Below, piece by piece: positions 16,604-22,361 of a DNA stretch of 37,412 nt. A model generated the notes under the pieces. The model saw nothing but the letters and a program-made list of their open reading frames with translations. It was not told where the DNA came from and searched no databases. The position numbers and the translations under genes were made by a program. Location of the stretch: contig DATLYH010000204.1 of NCBI GenBank assembly GCA_035575035.1, positions 1-37,412 on the forward strand. The letters are read 5' to 3'. The stretch's first letter is position 1; every line of letters begins with the position of its first letter. Origin of the DNA: DATLYH01 sp035575035 (GTDB taxonomy: Bacteria > Planctomycetota > Planctomycetia > Gemmatales > Gemmataceae).

Positions 16604-17169
16604 GGTCCCCTCCGTTGACATAGTTCCTGGATGATTTGCCGCAGCGCGGCCACCGTCCGGTCCAGATCGTCGTTGACGACAACCTGTTGATACGCGCCGA
16701 CGTGTTCCAGCTCGCGGCGGGCGGTGGCCAGACGCCGCTGAATGGCCTCTTCACTTTCGGTGCCCCGGGCGCGGAGGCGCTGTTCGAGCACCTCCAGCGA
16801 TGGGGCTTGCAAAAAGATCCCATAGCTGTCCGGACAGCGGGAGCGGACCTGGGCCGCCCCCTGAACGTCGATGTCCAGGAGCACGCCGGTCCCGCGGGCC
16901 CGGTAGGGCTCCACCTCCCGCCGCAGGGTGCCGTAGTAGTTGCCGTGTACCTGGGCCCACTCCAAAAAGGCCCCCTCCCGGATCTCCTGCTCGAAGCGCT
17001 CGCGGGTCCAGAAGTGGTAATCCACACCGTCCCGCTCCCCCGGCCGCGGCGGGCGGGTCGTCGCCGAAACCGACAGCCGCACCGGCAGGTCGCCGGGCTC
17101 CAGCAACCGCCGCAGCACGGTCGATTTGCCGCTACCGCTCGGGCCGGAAAGGATGATCAATGGACCCAT
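16588..17169 (-). CDS. gmk: guanylate kinase
   Basis: 193 residues; converts GMP to GDP with ATP. The Walker A motif is GPSGSGKST (residues 9-17), followed by the GMP-binding segment (SVSATTRPPRPGERDGVDYH), the GAFLEWAQVHGNYYGT lid region and LLDIDVQGAAQV. The length is normal for the family. It sits between yicC and rpoZ as in many bacteria. A 54-bp stem-loop separates it from yicC. Confidence 0.96.
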   Translation of the reverse strand: MGPLIILSGPSGSGKSTVLRRLLEPGDLPVRLSVSATTRPPRPGERDGVDYHFWTRERFEQEIREGAFLEWAQVHGNYYGTLRREVEPYRARGTGVLLDIDVQGAAQVRSRCPDSYGIFLQAPSLEVLEQRLRARGTESEEAIQRRLATARRELEHVGAYQQVVVNDDLDRTVAALRQIIQELCQRRGPCTTS

Positions 17170-17170
17170 G

Positions 17171-17236
17171 TCCGTAGTCCGTAGTCCGTAGTCCGTAGTC
17201 AGCCTCTTCGTTGCTACTGACTACGGACTACGGACT
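17171..17236. repeat. TCCGTAG tandem heptamers forming a 20-bp stem-loop
   Basis: Four TCCGTAG-type heptamers run from 17171 to 17198. The arm AGTCCGTAGTCCGTAGTCAG (17183-17202) is the exact reverse complement of 17217-17236, with a 14-nt loop. It fills the whole gap between the yicC stop and the gmk start. Confidence 0.9.
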
Positions 17237-18127
17237 TTATTCGATGTTTTGTACCAGCTCGCGGATTCGCTCGAGCGCGGCTTTGATCTCGACCACATGG
17301 CGGGAGATGTCCACGTCGCTGGCCTTTGAACCAATGGTGTTCGCCTCGCGGAACATTTCCTGAGTGAGGAACTCGAGCTTGCGGCCGGCGCTCTCCGGTT
17401 CGTTGATGATGTCCTGGAACTGGTCCAGGTGGCTGGCCAGGCGGACCACCTCCTCGGTGATGTCGCTCCGCTCGGCAAAGATGGACACTTCCTTGATAAG
17501 GTCACTACGGTCAATCTGGACATCCAGTTCAGCCAGCAGCCCGCGGACGCGCTCCAGGAGGCGGTCGCGGAACAGCTCGGCCACGCCCGGCGCCCGCTCT
17601 CGGACAGCCGCCAGGTGAACGGCGATCTGGTCGCGGAGTTGGAGCAACTCCTGGGCCATGGCCTTGCCTTCCTCCTGACGCATGGCCTGGAGGCGGCTCA
17701 GGGCCTCTTCCAGCACGCGTTCGATCACCGGCCACTCCCCCTCCAGTTTCAGCGGGGTGGTGCCGGCCTCGGCCACCACGCCGGGAAGGGCCAGCGCCTG
17801 TGCCAGCAATACATCGCCGCGGTCGCGCAGGCCCAGTTCATCGGCCAGGCCCCGCAGCTGGGCGACGTAGCTGCGCAGGGCGATGGCGTTGATCTGGAAG
17901 TCCTGCGGCGAGTACTGCCGTTGCAGGTGGAGGTGGACCTGGATGGTGCCGCGGCGGACGGTTCGGCGGATGACCTTTTCGAATTCCGGCTCCAGCAGGT
18001 TGTACGGCTCGGCGGCGCGGAGCGAAACTTTCAGGTACCGGTTGTTCAGCGCCCGCAGCTCGATGGCCAGCACCAAGGCGTCGCTGCGGTACGCGGCCTC
18101 CCCGTAACCTGTCATGCTCAGCAGCAC
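17237..18127 (-). CDS. yicC: YicC family endoribonuclease
   Basis: 296 residues from the GTG at 18127, giving the family-like start VLLSMTGYGEA with GAGGG 5 nt upstream; a GTG two codons earlier has no room for a ribosome site. N-terminal YicC domain with ELRALNNRYLKVSLR and the C-terminal DUF1732 segment ending in ITEEVVRLASHLDQFQDII, RKLEFLTQEMFREANTIGSK and VEIKAALERIRELVQNIE. YicC proteins are RNases implicated in small-RNA turnover. The yicC-gmk-rpoZ order is widely conserved. Confidence 0.93.
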   Translation of the reverse strand: MLLSMTGYGEAAYRSDALVLAIELRALNNRYLKVSLRAAEPYNLLEPEFEKVIRRTVRRGTIQVHLHLQRQYSPQDFQINAIALRSYVAQLRGLADELGLRDRGDVLLAQALALPGVVAEAGTTPLKLEGEWPVIERVLEEALSRLQAMRQEEGKAMAQELLQLRDQIAVHLAAVRERAPGVAELFRDRLLERVRGLLAELDVQIDRSDLIKEVSIFAERSDITEEVVRLASHLDQFQDIINEPESAGRKLEFLTQEMFREANTIGSKASDVDISRHVVEIKAALERIRELVQNIE

Positions 18128-18171
18128 GGCCACCCTCGTTTGTCACCCGGGCAGGGCCAGCGATTTCAACC

Positions 18172-18224
18172 CCCGTTGGGGCGTGGTCCCCCGTTGGGGC
18201 GTGGTCTCCAGACCACGCCCCAAC
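18172..18224. repeat. inverted repeat, GTTGGGGCGTGGTCT family
   Basis: A 15-bp perfect arm GTTGGGGCGTGGTCT (18193-18207) and its reverse complement (18210-18224) with a 2-nt centre; a partial direct copy (CCCCGTTGGGGCGTGGTCCC) precedes it. It lies in the secG-yicC gap. Confidence 0.88.
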
Positions 18225-18232
18225 ACGGGATT

Positions 18233-18592
18233 TCAACTCTTGTCCGCCGTCCCCTTGGGGAAGCCGAGCTGGCTCTGATCGGGGCTCGGCGCCGGGGGAA
18301 CCGACGGTTGTTTGACCTCGACCGGGGGCTGGACCACCTTCACCGTCAACATGATCAGCAGGATCCAGACGGCGGCCGCGATGATGGTGATGCGAGTGAA
18401 CAGGTCGCCGGCACGCGAGCCGAAAGCGCTGGAGCCGCCGATACCGCCGAAGGCGCCGGCCAGGCCGCCCCCCTTACCGCGCTGGATCAGCACCAGCAGG
18501 ATCAAAAACAGCCCCGCCAGGATCACCAGGGTGTTGAGCACGCCGGGGACCCAGGACCACACCGCCAGCAGGGACACATCGCCCAGCAACAC
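18233..18592 (-). CDS. secG: preprotein translocase subunit SecG
   Basis: 119 residues from the GTG at 18592 (AAAGGA 7 nt upstream). Two membrane helices (VLNTLVILAGLFLILLVLIQ and FTRITIIAAAVWILLIML) flank the SecG signature LIQRGKGGGLAGAFGGIGG ... SSAFGSRAGDLFTR. SecG aids SecYEG protein export. The C-terminal tail is proline-rich. It is the first gene of the secG-yicC-gmk-rpoZ run; a TATAGAAT-like sequence on the minus strand near 18644-18652 could be its -10 box, but the -35 match is poor. Confidence 0.92.
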   Translation of the reverse strand: MLLGDVSLLAVWSWVPGVLNTLVILAGLFLILLVLIQRGKGGGLAGAFGGIGGSSAFGSRAGDLFTRITIIAAAVWILLIMLTVKVVQPPVEVKQPSVPPAPSPDQSQLGFPKGTADKS

Positions 18593-18934
18593 GGCTTTTT
18601 CCTTTCTCTTTGCAGGGGCGGGTACTTCCACTCTTAAACTGTAATTCTATAAAAGCAGCCCTGCCAGGGGAAAGACGACTTGGCCTTCACCGCGACGGCG
18701 CGAGGATGCAGCGGCCCAAGAGGAATCCAGACCGGTTCATCCTTCCTCTTCTGGCCACCTGGTCAGCTCAATGCGGGGCTGACTTCATCGTGACGTTGGC
18801 GAAGCGCTGCGTTGCCAGAGCCTTCTTCACCGCGTCGGCGTTGAACTGGCTCTTGTCCTTGCGGTTGAAGCGGGCGGACCTCTTGCCTTTTGATGTCGGC
18901 CTGAACGCTGTCGTGCTCTACCCACGGTAGAGTG

Positions 18935-18955
18935 CCGAGTGCGGCCCGCACCCGG
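18935..18955 (-). promoter_or_regulatory. hairpin after the HMA-motif TGA codons (SECIS candidate)
   Basis: In the mRNA, CCGGGUGCG pairs with CGCACUCGG (one G-U pair) around a 3-nt loop GGC. It begins 5 nt after the second TGA of the pair (18961-18963). Position and stem length fit a bacterial selenocysteine insertion element, but GC-rich sequence makes chance hairpins common. Confidence 0.35.
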
Positions 18956-19021
18956 TCCGGTCAGCCGACGGGTCAGTTCATCCCCGGCACGTGGAGGGTG
19001 ACGTCGGCCAGCGGCGGCGCT

Positions 19022-19041
19022 CCCTGCTGCCCCGAGCAGGG
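19022..19041 (-). promoter_or_regulatory. hairpin 19 nt after TGA-TGA (SECIS candidate A)
   Basis: The mRNA has CCCUGCU-CGGGGC-AGCAGGG, a perfect 7-bp stem, starting 19 nt after the second TGA (19061-19063). The same stem, with loop CGGGUU, lies 19 nt after the TGA of the MerT-like gene (19768-19787). Confidence 0.45.
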
Positions 19042-19185
19042 CCAAACCGGAGGTGAGAATTCATCACCACGGCAGCGAGGCGCCGACGGCGGCCCCCGCC
19101 AGCAAACTCCGCAGCATGTCCCTCATGGGGTTCTCCCTGGGGCGCTCCGCCCGGCGTTCTCACACCATCGGCAGGTCCCCCCTCG

Positions 19186-19251
19186 GGGGAGAGGGGAGTA
19201 TTCTCCTCTCCCCTCGCCCCCGCTTCGGGGGAGAGGGGTGGGGGTGAGGGG
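19186..19251. repeat. GGGGAGAGGGG/CCCCTCTCCCC palindromic repeat
   Basis: Purine/pyrimidine-rich inverted repeats, for example CGGGGGAGAGGGGAG against CTCTCCCCTCGCCCCCG and a second CGGGGGAGAGGGGTGGGGGTGAGGGG segment ending at 19250. The homology of the B12-binding fragment stops exactly at its edge. A related hairpin is at 21870-21900. Confidence 0.75.
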
Positions 19252-19631
19252 GCCAGCGCTTCCACCAGTGCCACCAGCGGCGTTTCCACCTCGCCGCCGA
19301 TGCAGTAGTCCCCGCCGTGGTTCAGCAGGTAGTCGGCATTCAGCGCCGCGTACAGACCGTAGAAGCAGATAACCGCGTCCGGGTTGATCTCGCGGACGCG
19401 CTGGGCGACCCGAACCCCCAACCGCAGGGCGGTGTGCATCGGCACCGAGATGCCGACGAACCGGGCCCGCGCGACCTTGGCCGGGTCGAAGCGCTCCACG
19501 GCAATGTCCAGAGCGTCAGGGGCGAACCCGGCCCGCCGGAGGAACCCGAAGGGCAAAGCGGTGCAGGGAGGTTGATGGCCCAGCTCGTAGCAGGAGATCA
19601 ACAGGATGGCCCCAGGTGCTCGCAGGCTCAT
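19250..19631 (-). pseudogene. B12-binding domain fragment of a radical-SAM type protein
   Basis: From ATG 19631 (MSLRAPGAILLISCYELGHQ) the frame encodes about 127 residues of a cobalamin-binding Rossmann domain: PFGFLRRAGFAPDALDIAVE, ARFVGISVPMHTALRLGVRV, VICFYGLYAALNADYLL, GGDYCIGGEVETPLVALVEA. In the family this N-terminal domain is followed by a radical SAM domain with a CxxxCxxC cluster. Here homology ends abruptly at about 19252, and the frame runs on into a low-complexity repeat until 18978. The catalytic part is therefore missing. Its ATG lies in an ATGA that would overlap the stop of the MerT-like gene if that gene's frame is corrected by one base. Cysteines in this gene use normal codons. 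Confidence 0.7.
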
Positions 19632-19872
19632 GGCGGAACTCCCCATTCCCGCGCTGCGACCCGCGCCGCTGCACATAGAGGACGTAGAAGGAGTGCCCCA
19701 GCAGTGCGATGGACAGGCCGATCAGGATCGGCGCCAGCCAACTTGCCACCGCTGCGGCCGCCGTGCTCCCTGCTAACCCGAGCAGGGCCAGGACGCCGGC
19801 CGTCGTTCAGGTGGGCACGGCGCCGGCCAGGCCGAGCAGAGCGCCGGTCAGGCTCAGGAGTTTCTCCTTCAT
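19516..19872 (-). CDS. MerT-like two-helix membrane protein with in-frame TGA at the cysteine site
   Basis: From ATG 19872: MKEKLLSLTGALLGLAGAVP, T, TGA (19807-19809, codon 22), TTAGVLALLGLAGSTAAAAV, ASWLAPILIGLSIALLGHSF, YVLYVQRRGSQR. The topology and the residue in the first helix match mercuric transport MerT-like proteins, whose first helix carries cysteines that hand Hg(II) across the membrane; here that position is TGA. Past about 19650 the frame departs from expectation: one added base would give REWGVPP and a TGA stop overlapping the ATG of the next gene (ATGA), while the uncorrected frame runs to 19516. The TGA is followed by a hairpin nearly identical to one in the neighbouring HMA gene. 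If TGA is read as a stop the product is a 21-residue peptide. Confidence 0.6.
19768..19787 (-). promoter_or_regulatory. hairpin 19 nt after TGA (SECIS candidate B)
   Basis: The mRNA has CCCUGCU-CGGGUU-AGCAGGG, a perfect 7-bp stem with a loop containing GU. The apical loop lies 26 nt past the TGA at 19807-19809, inside the 16-37 nt range known for bacterial SECIS loops. It matches candidate A in stem and spacing; part of this could come from shared coding (ALLG-x-AGS). Confidence 0.45.
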
Positions 19873-19895
19873 GGGCCCGTCCCTCCCGCGGCGGG

Positions 19896-20513
19896 CTATT
19901 CCTTGACGAGCTGGAACTCCGTGACCAGCAGCCGTAGCGGCTTTCCGGCCGCGGCGTCAGCCGCCAGGGTGCGGAGCATCGCGGGGAACTTCCCCTCCCA
20001 GCCCGGGACATACCCCGTCACCATTACCGTTTGCTCCCCCTTCGCCAGCAGCTCCCGCAGCCGGCGGAAGGCTGTCCCATCTCCCTTGCCGGCAGCGTCC
20101 TCCAGGATGAGCGGCCGATCGGTGCCGGCCACCTTGAGCATGACCGCCGTCGCGCTCGCCGATGCCCGACCAACGGCCGTGACAAGCAGCGAGGTTACCT
20201 CCATGTTGGTGCTGCCGGAGAGCCGGGTGGCCCGGAGACTCTCCTGGATCTTGTCCAGGTCGATCACCTTTCCCTTCTTGGCGAAGAAGGTGATCGTGCC
20301 GGGGCGGTAGTTGCCGGTGCCGGGCTCGCAGACCAGCTGCACCCCGTTTTTGTCCACGTCATACTGACGTGCGATGGCGTCTCGCGCCATCCCCCCTCAT
20401 CAGGACATCTCGGCCCCTTTGATGGCCAGGACCCCCTTGATCACCTGAGCGTCCGCCGGCCAGGCGGGCAACAGCACCAGGCCAAGGGCCAGCACCCACG
20501 GCTTCGCTCGCAT
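19896..20513 (-). CDS. secreted HMA-like metal-binding protein with TGA-TGA at the ligand site
   Basis: 205 codons from ATG 20513 (GAGGAG upstream). Signal peptide MRAKPWVLALGLVLLPAWPA-DAQ, then VIKGVLAIKGAEMS, TGA-TGA (20397-20402, codons 38-39), GGMARDAIARQYDVDKNGVQ. The segment has the beta-alpha pattern of a heavy-metal-associated domain whose ligands follow GxxM[ST], so the two TGAs sit where Cys-Cys is expected; a cysteine elsewhere (VQLVCEPG) uses TGC. The rest of the frame is intact, with no frameshift, down to TEFQLVKE. The second half (VTSLLVTAVGRASASATAVM ... GKGDGTAFRRLRELLAKGEQ) is not recognised. Reading from the internal ATG at 20390 would lose the signal peptide and the metal site, so that start is unlikely to be the ancestral one. 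Confidence 0.6.
20355..20391 (-). promoter_or_regulatory. two adjacent hairpins after TGA-TGA (SECIS candidate C)
   Basis: In the mRNA GAUGGCG-CGAGA-CGCCAUC (20373-20391) starts 5 nt after the second TGA, and CACGUCA-GUA-UGACGUG (20355-20371) follows directly, its GU-containing loop about 32 nt past the TGA. Both stems are perfect 7-mers. Confidence 0.4.
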
Positions 20514-20632
20514 AGTTGACTCCTCATGGGAACGTCGCCTTGCTCAGTTGAAAAGGTCATCTCCTGGTGTGGCCGGGGCTGAGCACAACGAAGCCCTGGC
20601 GCTTCAGGCCACTAAGCCGCAAGCGGCAAAAC

Positions 20633-21130
20633 TTACACCGGTATGGCCTGGAGCCGCTGGCGGTGGTAACCCTCCAGCGCTTGGTTGGCCTGGACGATCG
20701 TGGCCAGTTTCGCGACGACAGCCTCCACCTGACGGCCGGGCAGGGCGAAGTAGAACTCGGCGTCGGGCATCCCCGTGTAAACGCGGTTGCCGATGCAGCC
20801 AAGGCTAGTGATGCTCCGCTGGGTGCGCATCACCTCGGCGAGGGCGGCGCACGTTGGCCGGCCCATCAGGGCGGACGGGACGCCGCCGGCCGCCTGGACG
20901 GCCTCCGTTAAGAGCATGATCTGCCGGCCGTTGCCGCACACCAAGACCACGTCCGGTTCAAAGGGGGGGCTTCCGCCAGAGGGGCGTAGGCCGCGACGCC
21001 GAACGGCTCGGTCCGCCGCGGGATGCCGGCCGCCTCTTCCATGCGGAGGTAGCCGAGGGAAACCATTGTCCCCGTCAGGCCCGCCAGCTCCTTGGCTCGT
21101 TCGGGCGGCAGATCGATGAGGAGTCCTCTC
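20633..21130 (-). pseudogene. DUF169 family protein fragment (5' truncated, frameshifted)
   Basis: The 3' part encodes VVLVCGNGRQIMLLTEAVQA, GVPSALMGRPTCAALAEVMR and SITSLGCIGNRVYTGMPDAE, the conserved core and end of DUF169 (COG2043) proteins. Upstream in another frame is LLIDLPPERAKELAGLTGTM ... YLRMEEAAGIPRRTEPFGVA ... APLAEAP, which normally precedes it. The frames part at a run of seven C near 20964-20970, where one more base would rejoin them. The first ~75 residues of the family, including its Cys-rich N-terminal part, are absent. DUF169 function is unknown. All cysteines left use TGC/TGT codons. It is the most upstream member of the decayed metal-gene run. Confidence 0.72.
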
Positions 21131-21630
21131 GGATTGGAAGGGCGTCGGCGCTCCTGTAATTGAGACGTACCAAAGCCGCCCCGCTCCTGCCTGGCGCCGT
21201 AGCCGACGGCGTCTGCCTTCGGGAGGCGATCCGGGGGATAACCCTTACTGCAGCTGATGGCGCCAGACTTCGAGAGCGATCTGGGGAAGGGCCCGAATCG
21301 GGCTACCCTTTTTGACCCGAAATGCTGGCGACGTCGGCTACGGTCTTGGGCTGCGGCAAGGGCGGAATGGTCATGCGAAAGTCTCTAACCAAGTCTAACA
21401 GAGGGCCCGGTGGTATGTCCAGAACCTAGCCCTCGAACCGTGCCGCTGCACCCATCCCCTTCGAACCCGAAGTTTTTGACTTGACAAAACCGTTGCCCCA
21501 TCCTAGGGTTTTAGTGAACAAAAATACACTAAGACACCGGAAATCGGCCAGCGAGGGTTCCTTGGTTCGGTCGCCTCCGTCCCTCCAGCGCGACGGAGAG
21601 GTTTTGGTTTGCGGCGCGGTGAGGTGCCTG
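21131..21630. other. intergenic region with palindromic operator-like site
   Basis: About 500 bp. On the minus strand a 23-codon frame (MTIPPLPQPKTVADVASISG..., ATG at 21374) could be the severed start of a gene, but I cannot identify it. On the plus strand TTGACA (21481-21486) with a weak TAGGGT 16 nt later resembles a sigma-70-like promoter facing the gene at 21631. It is followed by the operator-like palindrome at 21511-21532. Nothing else was recognised. Confidence 0.4.
21511..21532 (+). promoter_or_regulatory. operator-like inverted repeat TTAGTG-N10-CACTAA
   Basis: TTAGTG (21511-21516) and CACTAA (21527-21532) are exact inverted copies separated by 10 A/T-rich bases (AACAAAAATA). It lies just after a TTGACA box and about 100 bp before the gene at 21631. 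The GTGAAC half and the size resemble LexA-type operators, but the regulator is not known. Confidence 0.4.
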
Positions 21631-21906
21631 ATGAGCAAAAGGCGGTTCAACCACCGGGGTGGTGTCGGCTGCGAGGAGAGTTTCCCGGGGAGCGATTACA
21701 CCGATGAAGAGCGTGAGTTTTTGCAAGCCATCGAGCGCTACAAGCGCACCCGCCGTCGGCCTTACCCCACCTGGCGTGAAGTGCTCAACGTCCTTCGCGA
21801 AATCGGCTGGCGCAAGACCCAGCCTCCCGCCGGCGGCGCCGCGTCAGCCGCCCCGACGGCTGATGCTCCCTCCCCCTCTCCTCCTCGGGGAGAGGGGGAG
21901 GCTTGA
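21631..21906 (+). CDS. small winged-helix-like protein
   Basis: 91 residues from ATG 21631 (GAGG 7-8 nt upstream; the frame is open further upstream but through promoter-like sequence). The core YTDEEREFLQAIERYKRTRR-RPYPTWREVLNVLREIGWRK has the spacing of a LexA-type winged helix-turn-helix (a helix, P-T-x-x-E/V recognition helix). Proteins with this core are common in planctomycetes as small stand-alone proteins; a DNA-binding role is inference. The last 20 residues (APSPSPPRGEGEA) come from a palindromic repeat invading the 3' end, so the original C-terminus may be altered. Confidence 0.7.
   Translation: MSKRRFNHRGGVGCEESFPGSDYTDEEREFLQAIERYKRTRRRPYPTWREVLNVLREIGWRKTQPPAGGAASAAPTADAPSPSPPRGEGEA
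21870..21900. repeat. CTCCCCCTCTCC/GGAGAGGGGGAG hairpin
   Basis: A 12-bp perfect inverted repeat with a 7-nt centre at the 3' end of the small wHTH gene; related to the repeat at 19186-19251. Confidence 0.75.
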
Positions 21907-22088
21907 GGGCGTCACCGGATCCATTGATCGTCCTGCCCTCCCTTCCGCCCCCGTCCCCATTGCCCTCGGGCGAGTCACCCGGGCTCATCCGGGCCTCACC
22001 CGATGGGGGCGGGGGCATCTTTATGTCCCCGACCGCGCTGGGCCAGGGGCAAGGCCCTCGCCCGACCGACCGCGAAAGGAGAACACCC

Positions 22089-22330
22089 GTGTTGCGCCTG
22101 TTCCTGCCGAGCGCGCTGATCCTGTCGGCCGCCTGGCCCTGTGCCGCTCCGGAGCAAAAGCCCGACCGGCCCCATTTCCTCTTCATCCTCAACGACGACT
22201 GCCGCTGGAACGCGCGGGGTTGCAGGGGCGGCCCGGTCATTCAGACGCCGCCCCTCGACCACCTCGTGCCTGGTCAAGCAACCTCGTGGTCGATGGTATT
22301 ACAACCTGACTGGCCGGGGTTTCGAAGACG
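22089..22330 (+). pseudogene. sulfatase N-terminal remnant
   Basis: GTG 22089 has AAGGAG upstream and starts a signal peptide (VLRLFLPSALILSAAWPCAA), then RPHFLFILNDDCRWNARGCR and PVIQTPPLDHLV, the first conserved block of type I sulfatases (RPN-x-x-x-x-x-DDQRWD...). Homology stops near 22267, before the C/S-x-P-x-R site that forms formylglycine, so no activity is possible. The frame remains open on the plus strand only because it runs antisense to the helicase gene. This looks like the stump left by a deletion or by insertion of the helicase region. Confidence 0.7.
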
Positions 22331-22361
22331 CCGTCCCGGCCCCCCGGGATGGCACAGCAGG

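Larger units (their letters stand above)
18768..19126 (-). pseudogene. membrane-anchored HMA (MerP-like) protein with four in-frame TGA codons and two frameshifts
   Basis: Starts at ATG 19126 (GGGAGA upstream). The first part is a hydrophobic helix, MRDMLRSLLAGAAVGASLPW, then TGA-TGA (19061-19066), then ILTSGLALLGAAGS. After one apparent extra base it continues PPLADVTLHVPGMN, TGA (18973-18975), PVG, TGA (18961-18963), PDRVRAALGTLPWVEHDSVQ. Another extra base near 18873-18876 restores RFNRKDKSQFNADAVKKALA to the stop at 18768. GM-x-C-P-V-x-C-P-x-x-V is the heavy-metal-associated metal site, so both TGAs replace the ligand cysteines; the TGA pair in the helix sits where MerT-type proteins have vicinal cysteines. 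I infer UGA recoding (selenocysteine) at least ancestrally; the frameshifts suggest decay or assembly errors. Confidence 0.6.

Noticed and set aside
18768..20513. Whole-genome reassignment of TGA to Trp or Gly
   Set aside because: TGA serves as the normal stop in many intact genes here (ompH, Gfo/Idh/MocA, frdB, frdC), so only local recoding or decay can explain the internal TGAs.
18870..20970. Programmed frameshifting in the metal-gene run
   Set aside because: The four apparent shifts have different signs and no shared slippery heptamer; single-base indels (decay or sequencing) are simpler.
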